Assembly (NCBI GenBank): GCA_012840245.1
Contig: DULR01000038.1
Coordinates: 1-45,031 of the forward strand
Reading direction: 5' to 3'
Length of the DNA stretch: 45,031 nucleotides
DNA from: Clostridiaceae bacterium
Lineage (GTDB): Bacteria > Bacillota > Clostridia > DSM-8532
The translations under genes were made by a program, and so were the position numbers. How positions within the stretch are numbered: position 1 is the stretch's first letter; each line of letters begins with the position of its first letter. Under the pieces are notes generated by a model that made no database searches, was not told the DNA's origin, and was given only the letters and a program-made list of their open reading frames with translations. Shown here one piece after another: positions 26,601 to 35,380 of the stretch.

Positions 26601-27805
26601 TCAAGCATCCAGTAATAGCTTTCGGTATTGTCACAAACAAGCTGTCCCGAGCTGCTGACATGCAGATAACGCTTCGTGCCTTCGTTCAATAGCGCAGTCA
26701 GACCTGATCCTTCATCATAGATTATTCTCCATTGGGCAGCCGGGTCTGTAGACCTTGCGTTCCCATAGACCGGAATACCGCCGTCATCGATCATATACAT
26801 TCCAAACCAGCTGTTTTTGAGAACGTACAAGCCATCCTCAAGTATCAGCGGACCGGCTACATCAGCAACATTGACCGAAGAGATGAAATTCCATTTCATT
26901 GCTGATTTGTTGCCAAGCTTTTTAAGATCTCCGTATTTTACCGCTCCATCCTGCACATATATGCCTTGTCCCTCGTTGTCAGGGCTCGTCGAAACAATCT
27001 TTACTTCTCTCGAAATCTGGAAATCCCATAGAAAAGCCGCTTCACCATCAGAATACCCGGTACATGAAAGGGCTGAATCGCTTTTTGATACCGACAGATA
27101 CAGTGAGCTTTTTTTATTCTTTATTGCCTTTGATCCGTCATCCTTCAGCTCGATGATCCATATAAAAGCATCGTCGGGTCCATCGGGAATACCGGTGGTC
27201 AAACTTCCGTCATCTGCCCTCAGATATTCTCCTGTTTCAGAATTCTGGATACAGAAGCCATCACGAACCATGGACGAAAAATTGATGTCCTTCTCCCGCA
27301 AAAAGTCCCATTTCATATTGCCCCAGTTCAACTGATCGCCTGAGATTTTCTGGCCTATTACCTGGCCGTTGGAGGCATTCTCAAGATGGAGGGAAAATCC
27401 TGAATATTTGGTGCTTGCCGAAATTATATTCTGTCCCTTCTGAGGGCTTACTGTCCATAAAAAGGTATCGTCGCCTTCAGCAAAATCAAGGCAGGAGACT
27501 ATATCTCCCCAGTAACCTTCCACGCTTTCGTCTGCGTGGCCCGAAAGCGTTATGTATCTTCCGGTCGCCAGATTTTTGATCAGGCTTGATCCGTTACACT
27601 CCTCAAGCGTCCAGAGAAATTCCTTGTCCCCCTTAAGCGGGATGCCATATCTCAATACACCGTCGGATTCATAAAGAAATGCATCAGTGGTGTAATTGTT
27701 CCTGATATAGAATACGTCTTCGCTCGCAAAAGAAGGTACAGGCATGGCAGCCGCTGCAATGATGACTGCAAGCAGCCCTGCTAAAAACCTGTTTATCGTT
27801 TTCAT
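23612..27805 (-). CDS. Surface-anchored multi-trefoil GH87 alpha-1,3-glucanase (mutanase/mycodextranase type)
   Basis: 1397 residues from the ATG at 27,805, which has GGAGG eight bases upstream; the frame is open 22 codons further up. The order is signal peptide 1-28, then about four beta-trefoil-like modules (31-168, 182-310, 322-455, 470-606; each with Y.Y...G...YG and W motifs) and an irregular module (640-810). A CBM35/6-like module (813-963, starting YIRYEAEDC) is followed by a right-handed beta-helix catalytic domain (972-1340) starting FGAVPNDGTDDTKAI. The C-terminus has a membrane helix (1370-1390) and a basic tail but no LPXTG. Asp1140, Asp1163 and Asp1164 (FADGLN and NTGDDAIALW) have the same 23/24 spacing as the catalytic aspartates of GH87. 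It should cut alpha-1,3-glucan (mutan, nigeran, fungal wall glucan) outside the cell. Confidence 0.85.
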   Translation of the reverse strand: MKTINRFLAGLLAVIIAAAAMPVPSFASEDVFYIRNNYTTDAFLYESDGVLRYGIPLKGDKEFLWTLEECNGSSLIKNLATGRYITLSGHADESVEGYWGDIVSCLDFAEGDDTFLWTVSPQKGQNIISASTKYSGFSLHLENASNGQVIGQKISGDQLNWGNMKWDFLREKDINFSSMVRDGFCIQNSETGEYLRADDGSLTTGIPDGPDDAFIWIIELKDDGSKAIKNKKSSLYLSVSKSDSALSCTGYSDGEAAFLWDFQISREVKIVSTSPDNEGQGIYVQDGAVKYGDLKKLGNKSAMKWNFISSVNVADVAGPLILEDGLYVLKNSWFGMYMIDDGGIPVYGNARSTDPAAQWRIIYDEGSGLTALLNEGTKRYLHVSSSGQLVCDNTESYYWMLERNKNALYPNAVQFRDSVNPGYFLHMESFSGVIENSNAVQPSWGTPHWEPIRVDDLVDEKREPTEIPKRYIRLKSLADPTLYLYENAAGALTYGDCRESDARSHWEIVESSTEGNFLLKNREYEHYITSKGSGALRCVGEEEAKTEGSLWQISAGSEPGTLIFNNAYSDMAQYKRPYLNIRKMSGFAQSTLVSVEEATTQWLYEAAPDETEGVSGQEENLVPISAFPDTNLYRIIHDLNTLSGVYRLEYYGSKVRITDTSDNRYLYYEDGWKTKDLTANNDPQILWDMDEKAGIVTLKNGQIKIQPEKILTDSFYSADSAFIMADRMIFTVYSYTSGVVRADIGYSGPKTGIHMEINGISRGKVSLPHKGSIEIYLNKGINTVTLSRNDGITGLTLHESINKDYRGATATYIRYEAEDCSTTGTPVEEDRNYRTFSSEASGRVAITLDRTGQYVRFTLTKPANAMVIRYCVPDSADGTELDSTLNLYIDGKKTKSIDLTSRYSWVYGSYPWTNDPGDGMAHHFYDEVRVMLDKTYPAGTAIKLQKDAANTAQYYIIDLIETEEVAPPHQMPENALSIEDFGAVPNDGTDDTKAIADCISKAVAEGKEVWIPAGVFEINTPTRDFDAGDNQNKNRGFVLTKDNLVIRGAGMWHSVLKGEYAAFFVKANNIAFYDFSLAGTAVSRRDSIDPSAIETDYNTPTMKNLIVQNVWIDHYKTGIWTHNLDGMHVVGCRIRNTFADGLNLRRGTSNSVVEQCDVRNTGDDAIALWSSDYNDTNNKIRFNTVSLQWLANSIALYGGKDIEITDNIISDTVVNGAGVNISTNFDPKPFEGTIAVERNSLIRCGSHDYNHNMDNGAIWFNTVLGNDNKALVVVKDNLILNSTWQGISFMNKGTVANVLMEGNTIEGCGSFGIHKAPGARGRATARNNLIRSVMLEKINNEAENTFDLAVEVEEDRIPATRPLSKRPDIKILMLVSAAVLIVLSGLGIYFRIKKSKK

Positions 27806-27886
27806 ATAATTTTCCTCCAGGTATTCAGGTATTGAATATGCTTGCGGGAACAGTGACAAAAACAGGCTCATGTATCAGTTTTCCGG

Positions 27887-29170
27887 TCAGCCTTTCACCG
27901 AACCGGTCAGACTGGCTGAATAATACTTCTGCAAAGCAATGAACAATATGGCTATTGGGATCGATACCAGGACCGCTCCTGCCGCGAATCTTGTGTACCA
28001 TGTGGCTATGTTTGCCCTGTCCAGCATAAGGAAAAGCCCAAGGGCAAGAGTATAGTTTTCGTATTTGTCCCCCATAATGACCGATGCAAAGATATAGTCA
28101 GCCCACGGTATCATGAATGCTTCCAGAAGAGTATACATGATTATCGGCTTTGACAGCGGTATGGTTATCCTCGTGAATACATACCATTTTGTTGCGCCAT
28201 CTATATATGCGGCTTCATCCAGGGATTTTGGGATGGTATCGAAGAAACCCTTTGCAATGTAATACTTCATCGCCGCACCGCCGGAGTAAACCATGATGAG
28301 CGCAAGCAGCGACTGTGTTATCCCAAGTCCCTTGAGGATATAGTACACGGCTATCATGGACATGAATCCCGGAAACATGCCAAGAACCAGCAATATGTCC
28401 ATAAAACGCTTTCTTCCTTTGAACCTTAATCTTGACAGTGTGTATGATGTGGAAAGCACGATTATCGAGGTCAGCAGACACGAGGCCGCAGCTACGATAG
28501 TTGTGTTAATAAACCATTTGACATAATGAAACTGGCTGTTATCGGTCAAAAGTGTTATGTAATTGTCTAGAGTGAATTTTTTGGGGAAGAAGTATGATGT
28601 GTATGATCCCGGCTCAGCTCTGAAAGATATCATTACGATCCACGCAATGGGCACCAGCCAGATTACCGATAATACGGTGAGCACGATATAACCGGGACTT
28701 ATCCTGCATGTCAGCATGGAAAAGACCAGCCCGGTAAAGCTTAATATAAAATAGCTCCAATACCCCGATCCGAGAAATCTGACAAGAAATTTCCCTTCGA
28801 TCAGCCCCGAAGCATTTACAGCCGAAGTAACGGTAAACAGTATCACTACCGCGCTCAGCGACGCGAACAGAAAGGCTGTCAATGACAAAAGAGCGCTGAT
28901 TCTCTTTCTGCACAGCATACAAAACACCGATGCCGCCAAGACAAAGACGACAGACGACGCCATCAGCAAAATGATTATCTGAAGCATCCTGCTTTTTTCA
29001 AACAAAGCCCGGTCGTCAGCGAACATGACGAATAGCTTCAGCATGGATTTGGATATCTGGCTGTCCTTAACTTTGAAAAAAGGAAGGAATATGCTTAAAG
29101 TCAGCAGCAGACCTGATAAGGGGATAAAATTACAGTATCTCTGATTAAGCGTAGTTGTTTTTTTATCCAT
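27887..29170 (-). CDS. Sugar ABC transporter permease, MalG-like with N-terminal extension
   Basis: 427 residues, longer than the usual ~280. About 150 extra N-terminal residues carry four further hydrophobic segments before the MalG core begins at IWLVPIAWIVMISFR. The core carries the EAA loop DEAAYIDGATKWYVF...PLSKP that docks the ATPase. It transports a maltodextrin-like oligosaccharide across the membrane together with the MalF-like partner. It overlaps the upstream permease gene by eight bases and precedes the GH87 gene by 81 bases, so the three form one operon. No ATPase gene is in the locus; a shared MsmK-type ATPase elsewhere is usual in Firmicutes. Confidence 0.88.
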   Translation of the reverse strand: MDKKTTTLNQRYCNFIPLSGLLLTLSIFLPFFKVKDSQISKSMLKLFVMFADDRALFEKSRMLQIIILLMASSVVFVLAASVFCMLCRKRISALLSLTAFLFASLSAVVILFTVTSAVNASGLIEGKFLVRFLGSGYWSYFILSFTGLVFSMLTCRISPGYIVLTVLSVIWLVPIAWIVMISFRAEPGSYTSYFFPKKFTLDNYITLLTDNSQFHYVKWFINTTIVAAASCLLTSIIVLSTSYTLSRLRFKGRKRFMDILLVLGMFPGFMSMIAVYYILKGLGITQSLLALIMVYSGGAAMKYYIAKGFFDTIPKSLDEAAYIDGATKWYVFTRITIPLSKPIIMYTLLEAFMIPWADYIFASVIMGDKYENYTLALGLFLMLDRANIATWYTRFAAGAVLVSIPIAILFIALQKYYSASLTGSVKG

Positions 29171-30464
29171 TGCTGAATTCCTCCTCTTTTCTGTAAGATG
29201 CCGATTTTCTGTATACTATGAGAGAACCTGCGGCCGATATCAGGAAGATCACGATACCTATTGTCGCGGCATAGCAGTAATCCCAGCTTTCGACCGTCAG
29301 TCTGTATAGCCAGGTAACCAAAAGATCGGTCTTTCCTGCACCTTTGAAATATTCAAGTGTAGAAGGTCCTCCCCCTGTAAGGAAGTAAATGGCGTTGAAA
29401 TTATTTATATTGAAAATGAAGTTTGTTATAAGATACGGAGTTGTAATAAATATCATATACGGCATGGTGATATGTAAAAAGGATTTTACCGGTCCGGCAC
29501 CGTCTATCCTTGCGCTTTCATACAGCTCCGACGGGATATTGACCAATATTCCTGTCGTGATAAGCATGGTGTGAGGGATACCTATCCAAAGATTGACAAG
29601 TATGACCGTTATCCTCGCAATGTCAGGATTGGTGAAAAAGGGTATGCTTTTTGATGTAAAGCCCAGCTCCATGAGAAGTATGTTCAGAGCCCCATGATCG
29701 TTCATCATTATCCTGATGACAAGAAGGGTCACGAAAGACGGAACAGCTACAGATATAACAAATATCGTTCTCCAGAAGCCTTTTCCTTTGATTCCCTTTG
29801 AGTTGATCAGGATAGCCAGGAACATTCCCAAAAAGTAGTTGCTGAAAGTCGCCATGACCGCCCATATAAGAGTCCATTCGAAAATCCTCCAGAAGGTATA
29901 GCCCAGTTTGTCGGCAGACATCAGCATGATTCTGAAATTTTCCAGTCCGACCCATGTGAACAGTTTTCCCGGAGGCTGGTGTGTCATGTTATAGTTTGTG
30001 AAAGCCATCAATATCATATAGAACAACGGCAGTACCGTTGTTATTATCAACCCGATTATTGGTATCGACAGAAGCAATTTATGCAGATTTGAATCAAACA
30101 GGGATCTGATATCGTCGATTATCCCGGGAACCTTTTTGCCACTTGCTTTATATTCCTGTGCTGCAATGGCGGATTTCAGATTTGCCTTCCATACTATGGC
30201 AAAGAAAGCAACTACGAATATTGCTGTTATGCCCAATAACAGCATGATCATGGAATTGTCGCCTTTAACGACTTCATATATTCCTTTTGCCTCATTATAG
30301 ACCATTTCCTGCTCTTTTGTCCCGAGGGTGGCCAACCCTGCCAGATCGTCTATACCGCGCCAGATAAGATAGAATATAAAAGACAATTCAAGAACCAGGT
30401 AGGAGATTCCTTTAACGATCTGGCCCCTCGCTATGTTTGAAGCACCCATTACGATAAAAGACAT
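29163..30464 (-). CDS. Sugar ABC transporter permease, MalF-like
   Basis: 433 residues. The N-terminus reads [18 protein letters not shown], a segment that in MalF-type permeases usually follows some 20-30 further residues. The core has six or more membrane helices and the EAA loop [21 protein letters not shown]. The ATG at 30,464 lies 53 bases inside the chemoreceptor remnant, in another frame, with an in-frame stop just upstream and no visible ribosome site. A deletion has probably joined the two genes and removed the original malF start and anything between. No substrate-binding protein gene is present on either side. Translation may depend on coupling to the upstream remnant. Confidence 0.85.
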   Translation of the reverse strand: MSFIVMGASNIARGQIVKGISYLVLELSFIFYLIWRGIDDLAGLATLGTKEQEMVYNEAKGIYEVVKGDNSMIMLLLGITAIFVVAFFAIVWKANLKSAIAAQEYKASGKKVPGIIDDIRSLFDSNLHKLLLSIPIIGLIITTVLPLFYMILMAFTNYNMTHQPPGKLFTWVGLENFRIMLMSADKLGYTFWRIFEWTLIWAVMATFSNYFLGMFLAILINSKGIKGKGFWRTIFVISVAVPSFVTLLVIRIMMNDHGALNILLMELGFTSKSIPFFTNPDIARITVILVNLWIGIPHTMLITTGILVNIPSELYESARIDGAGPVKSFLHITMPYMIFITTPYLITNFIFNINNFNAIYFLTGGGPSTLEYFKGAGKTDLLVTWLYRLTVESWDYCYAATIGIVIFLISAAGSLIVYRKSASYRKEEEFSNG

Positions 30465-31146
30465 TGAATGAGGAACTGGAATTCATGACGGCTTCTTTCT
30501 GGAGACCGATGATCGATTTTGCCTCGCTTGTGGCTTTGACCGATATGTTTATGTAACCGTTTATTTCTTCGATTATAGCCTGGATCTGCTTTGCCGACTG
30601 CATGGATTGCTCTGCCAGCTTTCTGATTTCATCGGCCACCACGGCAAATCCCTTTCCGGCCTCCCCTGCTCTTGCCGATTCGATCGATGCATTCAGGGAC
30701 AACAGGTTTGTCTGCCTTGCCATAGCGTTGATAAAGTCCACGATCTGGCCTATCGATTTGGTCTTTTGCTCCAGAAGCTCGATTGTTTCAATGATATGCT
30801 CCGTGATCCCGGTTGTGGATTTAGTCGTTTCATTCAGCTCCGACATCGTGTTAATGCCTTCGTTGATGGCCTTATATGCCGATTCGGTTATACGGGAGAT
30901 CTGAGCAGTATTATCGTTTACACATGCGATCCTTCCTGACAGCATCTCCATCTGTTTAAGACAGTCCACTGAACTTTCGTCCAGTTGTATAAAGCCATTT
31001 TCGATATCATTTATGGCGTTTTTTATGTCCTTTGCCATCATGACAAAGGTTTTTGATGATTCTGAGACATGGCTGGCCTCCGATATCAAAGCCAGGCCCG
31101 TATCCTTTACCTTACCTACCAGGTACTTCATGTTCACCGAAATCAA
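30412..31146 (-). pseudogene. Chemoreceptor remnant: cytoplasmic signalling domain, truncated at its 3' end
   Basis: A methyl-accepting chemotaxis protein signalling domain. The highly conserved hairpin ([20 protein letters not shown], then [17 protein letters not shown]) contacts CheA/CheW. It begins abruptly at [12 protein letters not shown], which normally follows a HAMP domain, and only about 60 residues remain after the hairpin tip where well over 100 are expected. The last 17 codons run into the start of malF in another frame. It has no start of its own (TTG without ribosome site). I read this as the tail of a broken receptor whose front parts lie at 31,112-31,767. Confidence 0.8.
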
Positions 31147-31564
31147 GGCGACTTATTATTTCATGCAGCTTGTTCCTGTTTATATCAACAATTATACAGG
31201 CATCTGTATTTTTGAACTTACGGGCCATTCTGATGAAGTAACTGTCGCTTTTTGCATTCAGATCCTTGTCAAATTCGGTCTGCCTGCCAAACCAGAAGTA
31301 TTTTCCCGGGTCTTTCAGGATCATCTTTCCTTCATCTGTCTCCATAAACCGGGAATAAAGTGTGCTGTCCTGCACATTGCCAGTCAGGCCGAACTTTGTG
31401 TTCGTAGTCAGCATTGAGGCTTCTGTGCCTGATAAAATATAGATATTCTCTATGTAATCATCAGACCATGCCTTATCTTTAAGGCTTTGAAGAGTCGAGT
31501 TGTAGAATTGAGTCTTTTTGGTTTCAGACAGATTATAAAGCCCTGAATAGTAGTCATTCAGATC
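31112..31564 (-). pseudogene. Chemoreceptor remnant: extracellular sensor segment
   Basis: The frame is open from DLNDYYSGLYNL (near 31,564) through SDDYIENIYILSGTEASM, KYFWFGRQTEFDKDLNA and [20 protein letters not shown] to a stop at 31,112. This looks like part of a ligand-binding (Cache-like) extracellular domain. It is joined to the membrane-anchor fragment by a one-base loss near 31,565 and to the signalling domain by a deletion that removed the second membrane helix and HAMP domain. The internal ATG at 31,414 is not preceded by a ribosome site. Confidence 0.65.
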
Positions 31565-31767
31565 TGGATTGTCTGCATCAGGGAATCTTCATAATTCCTG
31601 ATTATCTCGTTTGATGCCTTGACATAGGATACCACCCCAAGAAATACTATGCACGCTATCGGAAGCATGAATGCAAGAACAAGCTTAGTCTGAATGCCTC
31701 TGGCAGGTTTGACAGCTCCATTACTGCTTTCCTCGAGAGGTTGTCTGTGATCATGATTATGCCTCAT
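31558..31767 (-). pseudogene. Chemoreceptor remnant: N-terminal membrane anchor
   Basis: About 69 codons from the ATG at 31,767, preceded by GGAGGG. A His/Asn-rich cytoplasmic start is followed by one membrane helix (LVLAFMLPIACIVFLGVV) and the first residues of an outside domain (SNEIIRNYEDSL). The frame ends at a TGA at about 31,558-31,560, and the sequence continues in the next frame. Its start signals look intact, so it was recently a working gene, perhaps sensing glucan breakdown products. Confidence 0.7.
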
Positions 31768-31872
31768 CGCTATCCCTCCATTTGATTTAATGCCATTTTT
31801 GGCAATAAGAAACCAAACCTTTATACTAAAAAGTATCAAGGGCGAATCAAAATTGAGTTTCTGTTTTGATTG

Positions 31873-34266
31873 TCATGCAGTAATCAACTCGAACATTGAG
31901 GCCAATAAGCTGTTCTCAAGCCCTAAAACCTGCAGTTCACCAAGCAATCTGGTTTTATCATCATGCTTTTTGATCAGCATATATATTTCACTCTTAAGAT
32001 CGTACTCTATATTGGCTTTGTTCAGAATATCGAACGCCTTTCTCTTTATATCGTTGGGAGCGATGTTTCCTGAGGTTGCGATCATTATCTCAAGGCCACA
32101 GACGGTATCGGCCGACTTAATGTCTATTTCGATGGTATTGGCTTCGCTGAAGTATTTTTTGATAAACGGTATCTTTTGTCCATTTTGGAGGACAACGATA
32201 TCATCTGAATCTTCGAAGCCGATAAATTTCAGGCAGTAATTCCTTTTTTCCGGTACAACCCCGCTGTCTCCGGTGAATCCTCTGATTGCAAATTCCGCTC
32301 TTTGTCCCCATTTGAATTCCATTTTCGTCTCTGCTTCGAGCAATTTGCCACCCATGCAGTCCAGGCTGCTATCTTCATAAAGGCTGAAGCTTCCGTCTGC
32401 GCCGGCAAAAACCCTGATCTCCATATCAACAGGATTATCGGTGGAGTTCCCGGCATAAGCTTCCGACGCCATAGGGATGACCGATCCGGCAGCAGCCAGA
32501 ACCGGTATGGTGCATATATCCCGGAACAGGTCGATCTTCCTGCCTCCGTTGTAAATCCAGCCTGTAAAGAAATCAAAATAAATGCCTTCGGGGATCCACG
32601 CCCTGAAATGCCCCATTTTCAGTCTCTTATCCATAGGCTTTGTTATGGGACATGCTATCAGATCACCGAAATAGTATTGGTTCGGGACTCCATAGGCTCC
32701 TTCGTCATACGGATGACGGTAATACATTGGCTGTATCAAAGGTTTGCCCTCTTTATTGAACCTTCTGTTCATCGTATAGATATATGGTACAAGCTGATGC
32801 CTCAGCCTGAGGAATCTCTTCATGGTTTTTTCAGAAACCAGATCATACTGCCAGGGCTCTTTTACATTGAACGGATTATCTGAGCTATGTATCCTCATTA
32901 TGGGTGAAAATACCCCGAACTGGATCCACCTTGTGGCCATTTCGTCATCTTTTGTTCCGTGCATATGACCGCCGATATCATGGCTCCACCACCCATATCC
33001 CGCATTGGAAGCGGTAGCGGTGAAATAGGGCTGGAAATCCAGTGTCTCCCAGGTTGCAAATGTATCGCCGGAAAACCCTATCGGATACCTGTGGCTTCCT
33101 ATGCCTGCGTACCTTGAAAGGATCAAAGGTCTGCTTCCGTTGCGCCCGTTATCGATGAAATGATAATGATTGAGCAGCCATAAGGGATCGAGCCCTTCCA
33201 GCTTCGACGAAGTCCCCTGCTGCCAGTCAATCCACCAGAATGACACTCCCATATCCTCATTGGGATGATGCAGGTATTTAAAATATGCCTTCACAAATTC
33301 AGGATCGGTCATATCAAAATGTATTTTTTCCTCATTGGCTTTATCCACACCAAGCTCGGTAGCCATCTCGGGATACATTTCCTCAAAAGCTCTCACTCCA
33401 TCTGCGGGATGAACGTTGAGCGTTACCCTGAGTCCCTTCCGGTTGAGCCAGCCAATAAATCTTTTTGGATCGGGAAACAGTTTTCTGTTCCATGTATACC
33501 CGGTCCATCCGCTGCCATACTTCGGATCGACATCGGTGATATGCCAGTCCATGTCCAGAACAGCCACCGAAAAAGGTATTTCTTCCCTTTCAAATTTTTC
33601 TATAAGCTCTTTGTAGCTCTCTTCGCTATAATGATAATACCTGCTCCACCAGTTTCCCAGAGCATAGCGAGGCAGCATGGGTGTCTCACCGCACAGTCTG
33701 AAAAAATCCCTGAGGCAGCCTAAATAGTCACGTCCGTATCCGAAGAAATAGATGTCAATGCATTCACCGCTACGTGGCGAGATCCAGCCGTCATCACCGA
33801 TAATGAAGGACCTGCTGTCATCCAGAATGGAAAACCCGTTTCTCGAAAGCAATCCATCCTCCAGAGGAACTGCTCCGTTTGATTCGTCAAGGGTACGGGT
33901 TGTGCCTTTCAGATTTTCAGAAGCTTCGCCAAAGCGCCAGATGCTGCGGTAGTAGCTTATATTTCCGCCGACCTGGATACTAAGACCGTTCCTGCTGAAT
34001 TTCTTTTTGTCATAAACCAGATGAAGATTATCTGTAATGATCTCGAGTCCTTCAAGATCATCGATTACCCTATACCCGACCGGAGGGAAATTGCGGTTTA
34101 TAACGGTTTGGGTAGCTCTGTCCTCAAACCTGCCCGTCTCATCATATTCGAGTCTGATCAGCTGAGGTGTCAATATGGTAAAACGATACTTGTCACCCTG
34201 AACCATTGATGCTTCAGGAGCTTTCGGAGCAACAGAAAAACCAATATCCTTTAATGTCAGATCCAT
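31873..34266 (-). CDS. GH31 family alpha-glucosidase
   Basis: 797 residues from the inner ATG at 34,266, chosen because GGATGG lies upstream of it; the frame opens five codons earlier at 34,281. It has the GH31 N-terminal beta-sandwich, a (beta/alpha)8 barrel and C-terminal sheets. Key sites (numbered from the outer Met) are WHITDVDPKYGSGWTGYTWN near 246-265, nucleophile Asp352 in FWWIDWQQG, acid/base Asp406 in GFSGDT and HDIGGHMHG. No signal peptide is seen, so it acts in the cytosol. It probably hydrolyses alpha-glucosidic oligosaccharides delivered by the permeases. The WIDWQQG motif marks a GH31 branch common in Firmicutes; exact linkage preference is unknown. It lies 21 bases after the lacI-type gene. 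Confidence 0.88.
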   Translation of the reverse strand: MDLTLKDIGFSVAPKAPEASMVQGDKYRFTILTPQLIRLEYDETGRFEDRATQTVINRNFPPVGYRVIDDLEGLEIITDNLHLVYDKKKFSRNGLSIQVGGNISYYRSIWRFGEASENLKGTTRTLDESNGAVPLEDGLLSRNGFSILDDSRSFIIGDDGWISPRSGECIDIYFFGYGRDYLGCLRDFFRLCGETPMLPRYALGNWWSRYYHYSEESYKELIEKFEREEIPFSVAVLDMDWHITDVDPKYGSGWTGYTWNRKLFPDPKRFIGWLNRKGLRVTLNVHPADGVRAFEEMYPEMATELGVDKANEEKIHFDMTDPEFVKAYFKYLHHPNEDMGVSFWWIDWQQGTSSKLEGLDPLWLLNHYHFIDNGRNGSRPLILSRYAGIGSHRYPIGFSGDTFATWETLDFQPYFTATASNAGYGWWSHDIGGHMHGTKDDEMATRWIQFGVFSPIMRIHSSDNPFNVKEPWQYDLVSEKTMKRFLRLRHQLVPYIYTMNRRFNKEGKPLIQPMYYRHPYDEGAYGVPNQYYFGDLIACPITKPMDKRLKMGHFRAWIPEGIYFDFFTGWIYNGGRKIDLFRDICTIPVLAAAGSVIPMASEAYAGNSTDNPVDMEIRVFAGADGSFSLYEDSSLDCMGGKLLEAETKMEFKWGQRAEFAIRGFTGDSGVVPEKRNYCLKFIGFEDSDDIVVLQNGQKIPFIKKYFSEANTIEIDIKSADTVCGLEIMIATSGNIAPNDIKRKAFDILNKANIEYDLKSEIYMLIKKHDDKTRLLGELQVLGLENSLLASMFELITA

Positions 34267-34287
34267 AAAATCGCCATCCATACAGTT

Positions 34288-35319
34288 TTATTTTATTGGC
34301 GCGGTCGAGCCTCTCACTATCAGTTCAGGCTGCAACAGCACCGAATGATTTGTTCTCTGATTGTTTTTAAGATCATTCAGGATCATCTCTGCAGATACCC
34401 TGCCTTTCATGATGATATCCTGCTTGACAGTAGTAAGACCCGGAACGGTATACTGGGCGAACTTGATATCATCAAATCCGACGATGGATACATCATCGGG
34501 GATCTTGTAACCGTTTTCCAGGAATGACTTCATAATACCTATAGCCATGATATCAGCCGCTGCAAATACAGCGGTGGCTTTGCAGCCTGATTTCACCATT
34601 TCCATTCCTATACGGTATCCCCCGTTGAATGTGACATGTTCTTCATATACCTGGTCCTTATCGAGTTTTATATTGGCTTCCTTCAGCGCCCGCTTATATC
34701 CCTGGTATCTGTTTTTATTGATATAGCTGTTTTTTATGCTTCCTGACACAAATGCGATATCCTTATGTCCAAGGTCGATCAAATGCTTTGTCGCCAGATA
34801 GCCTCCCAGTTCATCATTGAGCATGACACGGTGAAATTCCGAAGCATATTCTTCATATGCGTCCGACAAAACGATAGGAATGTTGATGTTGCTGATCTCT
34901 TCAAAAATCGTTTTAGGATATACCCCCAGTATTATCAGGCCATCAATTCTTCTGCTCTGTATCCAGTCTTTGTAGCGCATGTTTCTGTCAAAACCTGAAA
35001 TCAGGATATCATATCCCTTATTGCGGGTAACAAATTCTATCCCGCTTATGAATTCGCTGAAAAAAGGGTTGTTTTCCAGAAGATCCCCGGGAATATCACC
35101 TTTTTCGGTGATGGGCAGGCATATGCCTATAAGCTTTGATTCCCCGCTAGACAGGCATCTTGCGGTAATACTGGGCTTATAGTCCAGCTCTTTTATGGCG
35201 TTGAGTATTTTTTGCTTGGTTTCCTCTGTAATCTTATCTATACCATTCAAAACATAAGATACTGAGGCTACAGAGACGCCCGCATGCCTCGCTACATCTC
35301 TTATTGTCACCTTACCCAT
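34288..35319 (-). CDS. LacI family transcriptional regulator of the glucan locus
   Basis: 343 residues. The N-terminal helix-turn-helix VTIRDVARHAGVSVASVSYV and hinge ITARCLSSG are followed by a periplasmic-binding-type sugar sensor domain (residues about 60-340) with ISGFDRN, SDAYEEYASEFHRVMLND and VGFDDIKFAQY. It probably represses the locus until a glucan-derived sugar binds. The same near-palindrome occurs upstream of this gene (35,369-35,380) and upstream of the GH65 gene, which points to autoregulation and control of the hydrolases. GH31 follows 21 bases downstream in the same direction. AGGAGG precedes the ATG. Confidence 0.93.
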   Translation of the reverse strand: MGKVTIRDVARHAGVSVASVSYVLNGIDKITEETKQKILNAIKELDYKPSITARCLSSGESKLIGICLPITEKGDIPGDLLENNPFFSEFISGIEFVTRNKGYDILISGFDRNMRYKDWIQSRRIDGLIILGVYPKTIFEEISNINIPIVLSDAYEEYASEFHRVMLNDELGGYLATKHLIDLGHKDIAFVSGSIKNSYINKNRYQGYKRALKEANIKLDKDQVYEEHVTFNGGYRIGMEMVKSGCKATAVFAAADIMAIGIMKSFLENGYKIPDDVSIVGFDDIKFAQYTVPGLTTVKQDIIMKGRVSAEMILNDLKNNQRTNHSVLLQPELIVRGSTAPIK

Positions 35320-35368
35320 ATGTACCTCCTGAGGTTAAACAAAAATGAAAATTATATATCTATATAAG

Positions 35369-35380
35369 TTAAACGGTTAA
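35369..35380. promoter_or_regulatory. LacI-type operator upstream of the regulator gene
   Basis: TTAAACGGTTAA, a near palindrome, lies 50 bases before the regulator start and matches the site at 23,552-23,563 at 11 of 12 bases. A half-site, GGTTAAAC, lies at 35,333-35,340 next to the ribosome site. Confidence 0.6.

Noticed and set aside
27806..27871. Upstream start of the GH87 gene at 27,871
   Set aside because: The ATG at 27,805 has a strong GGAGG and begins a proper signal peptide; the extra 22 residues do not fit.
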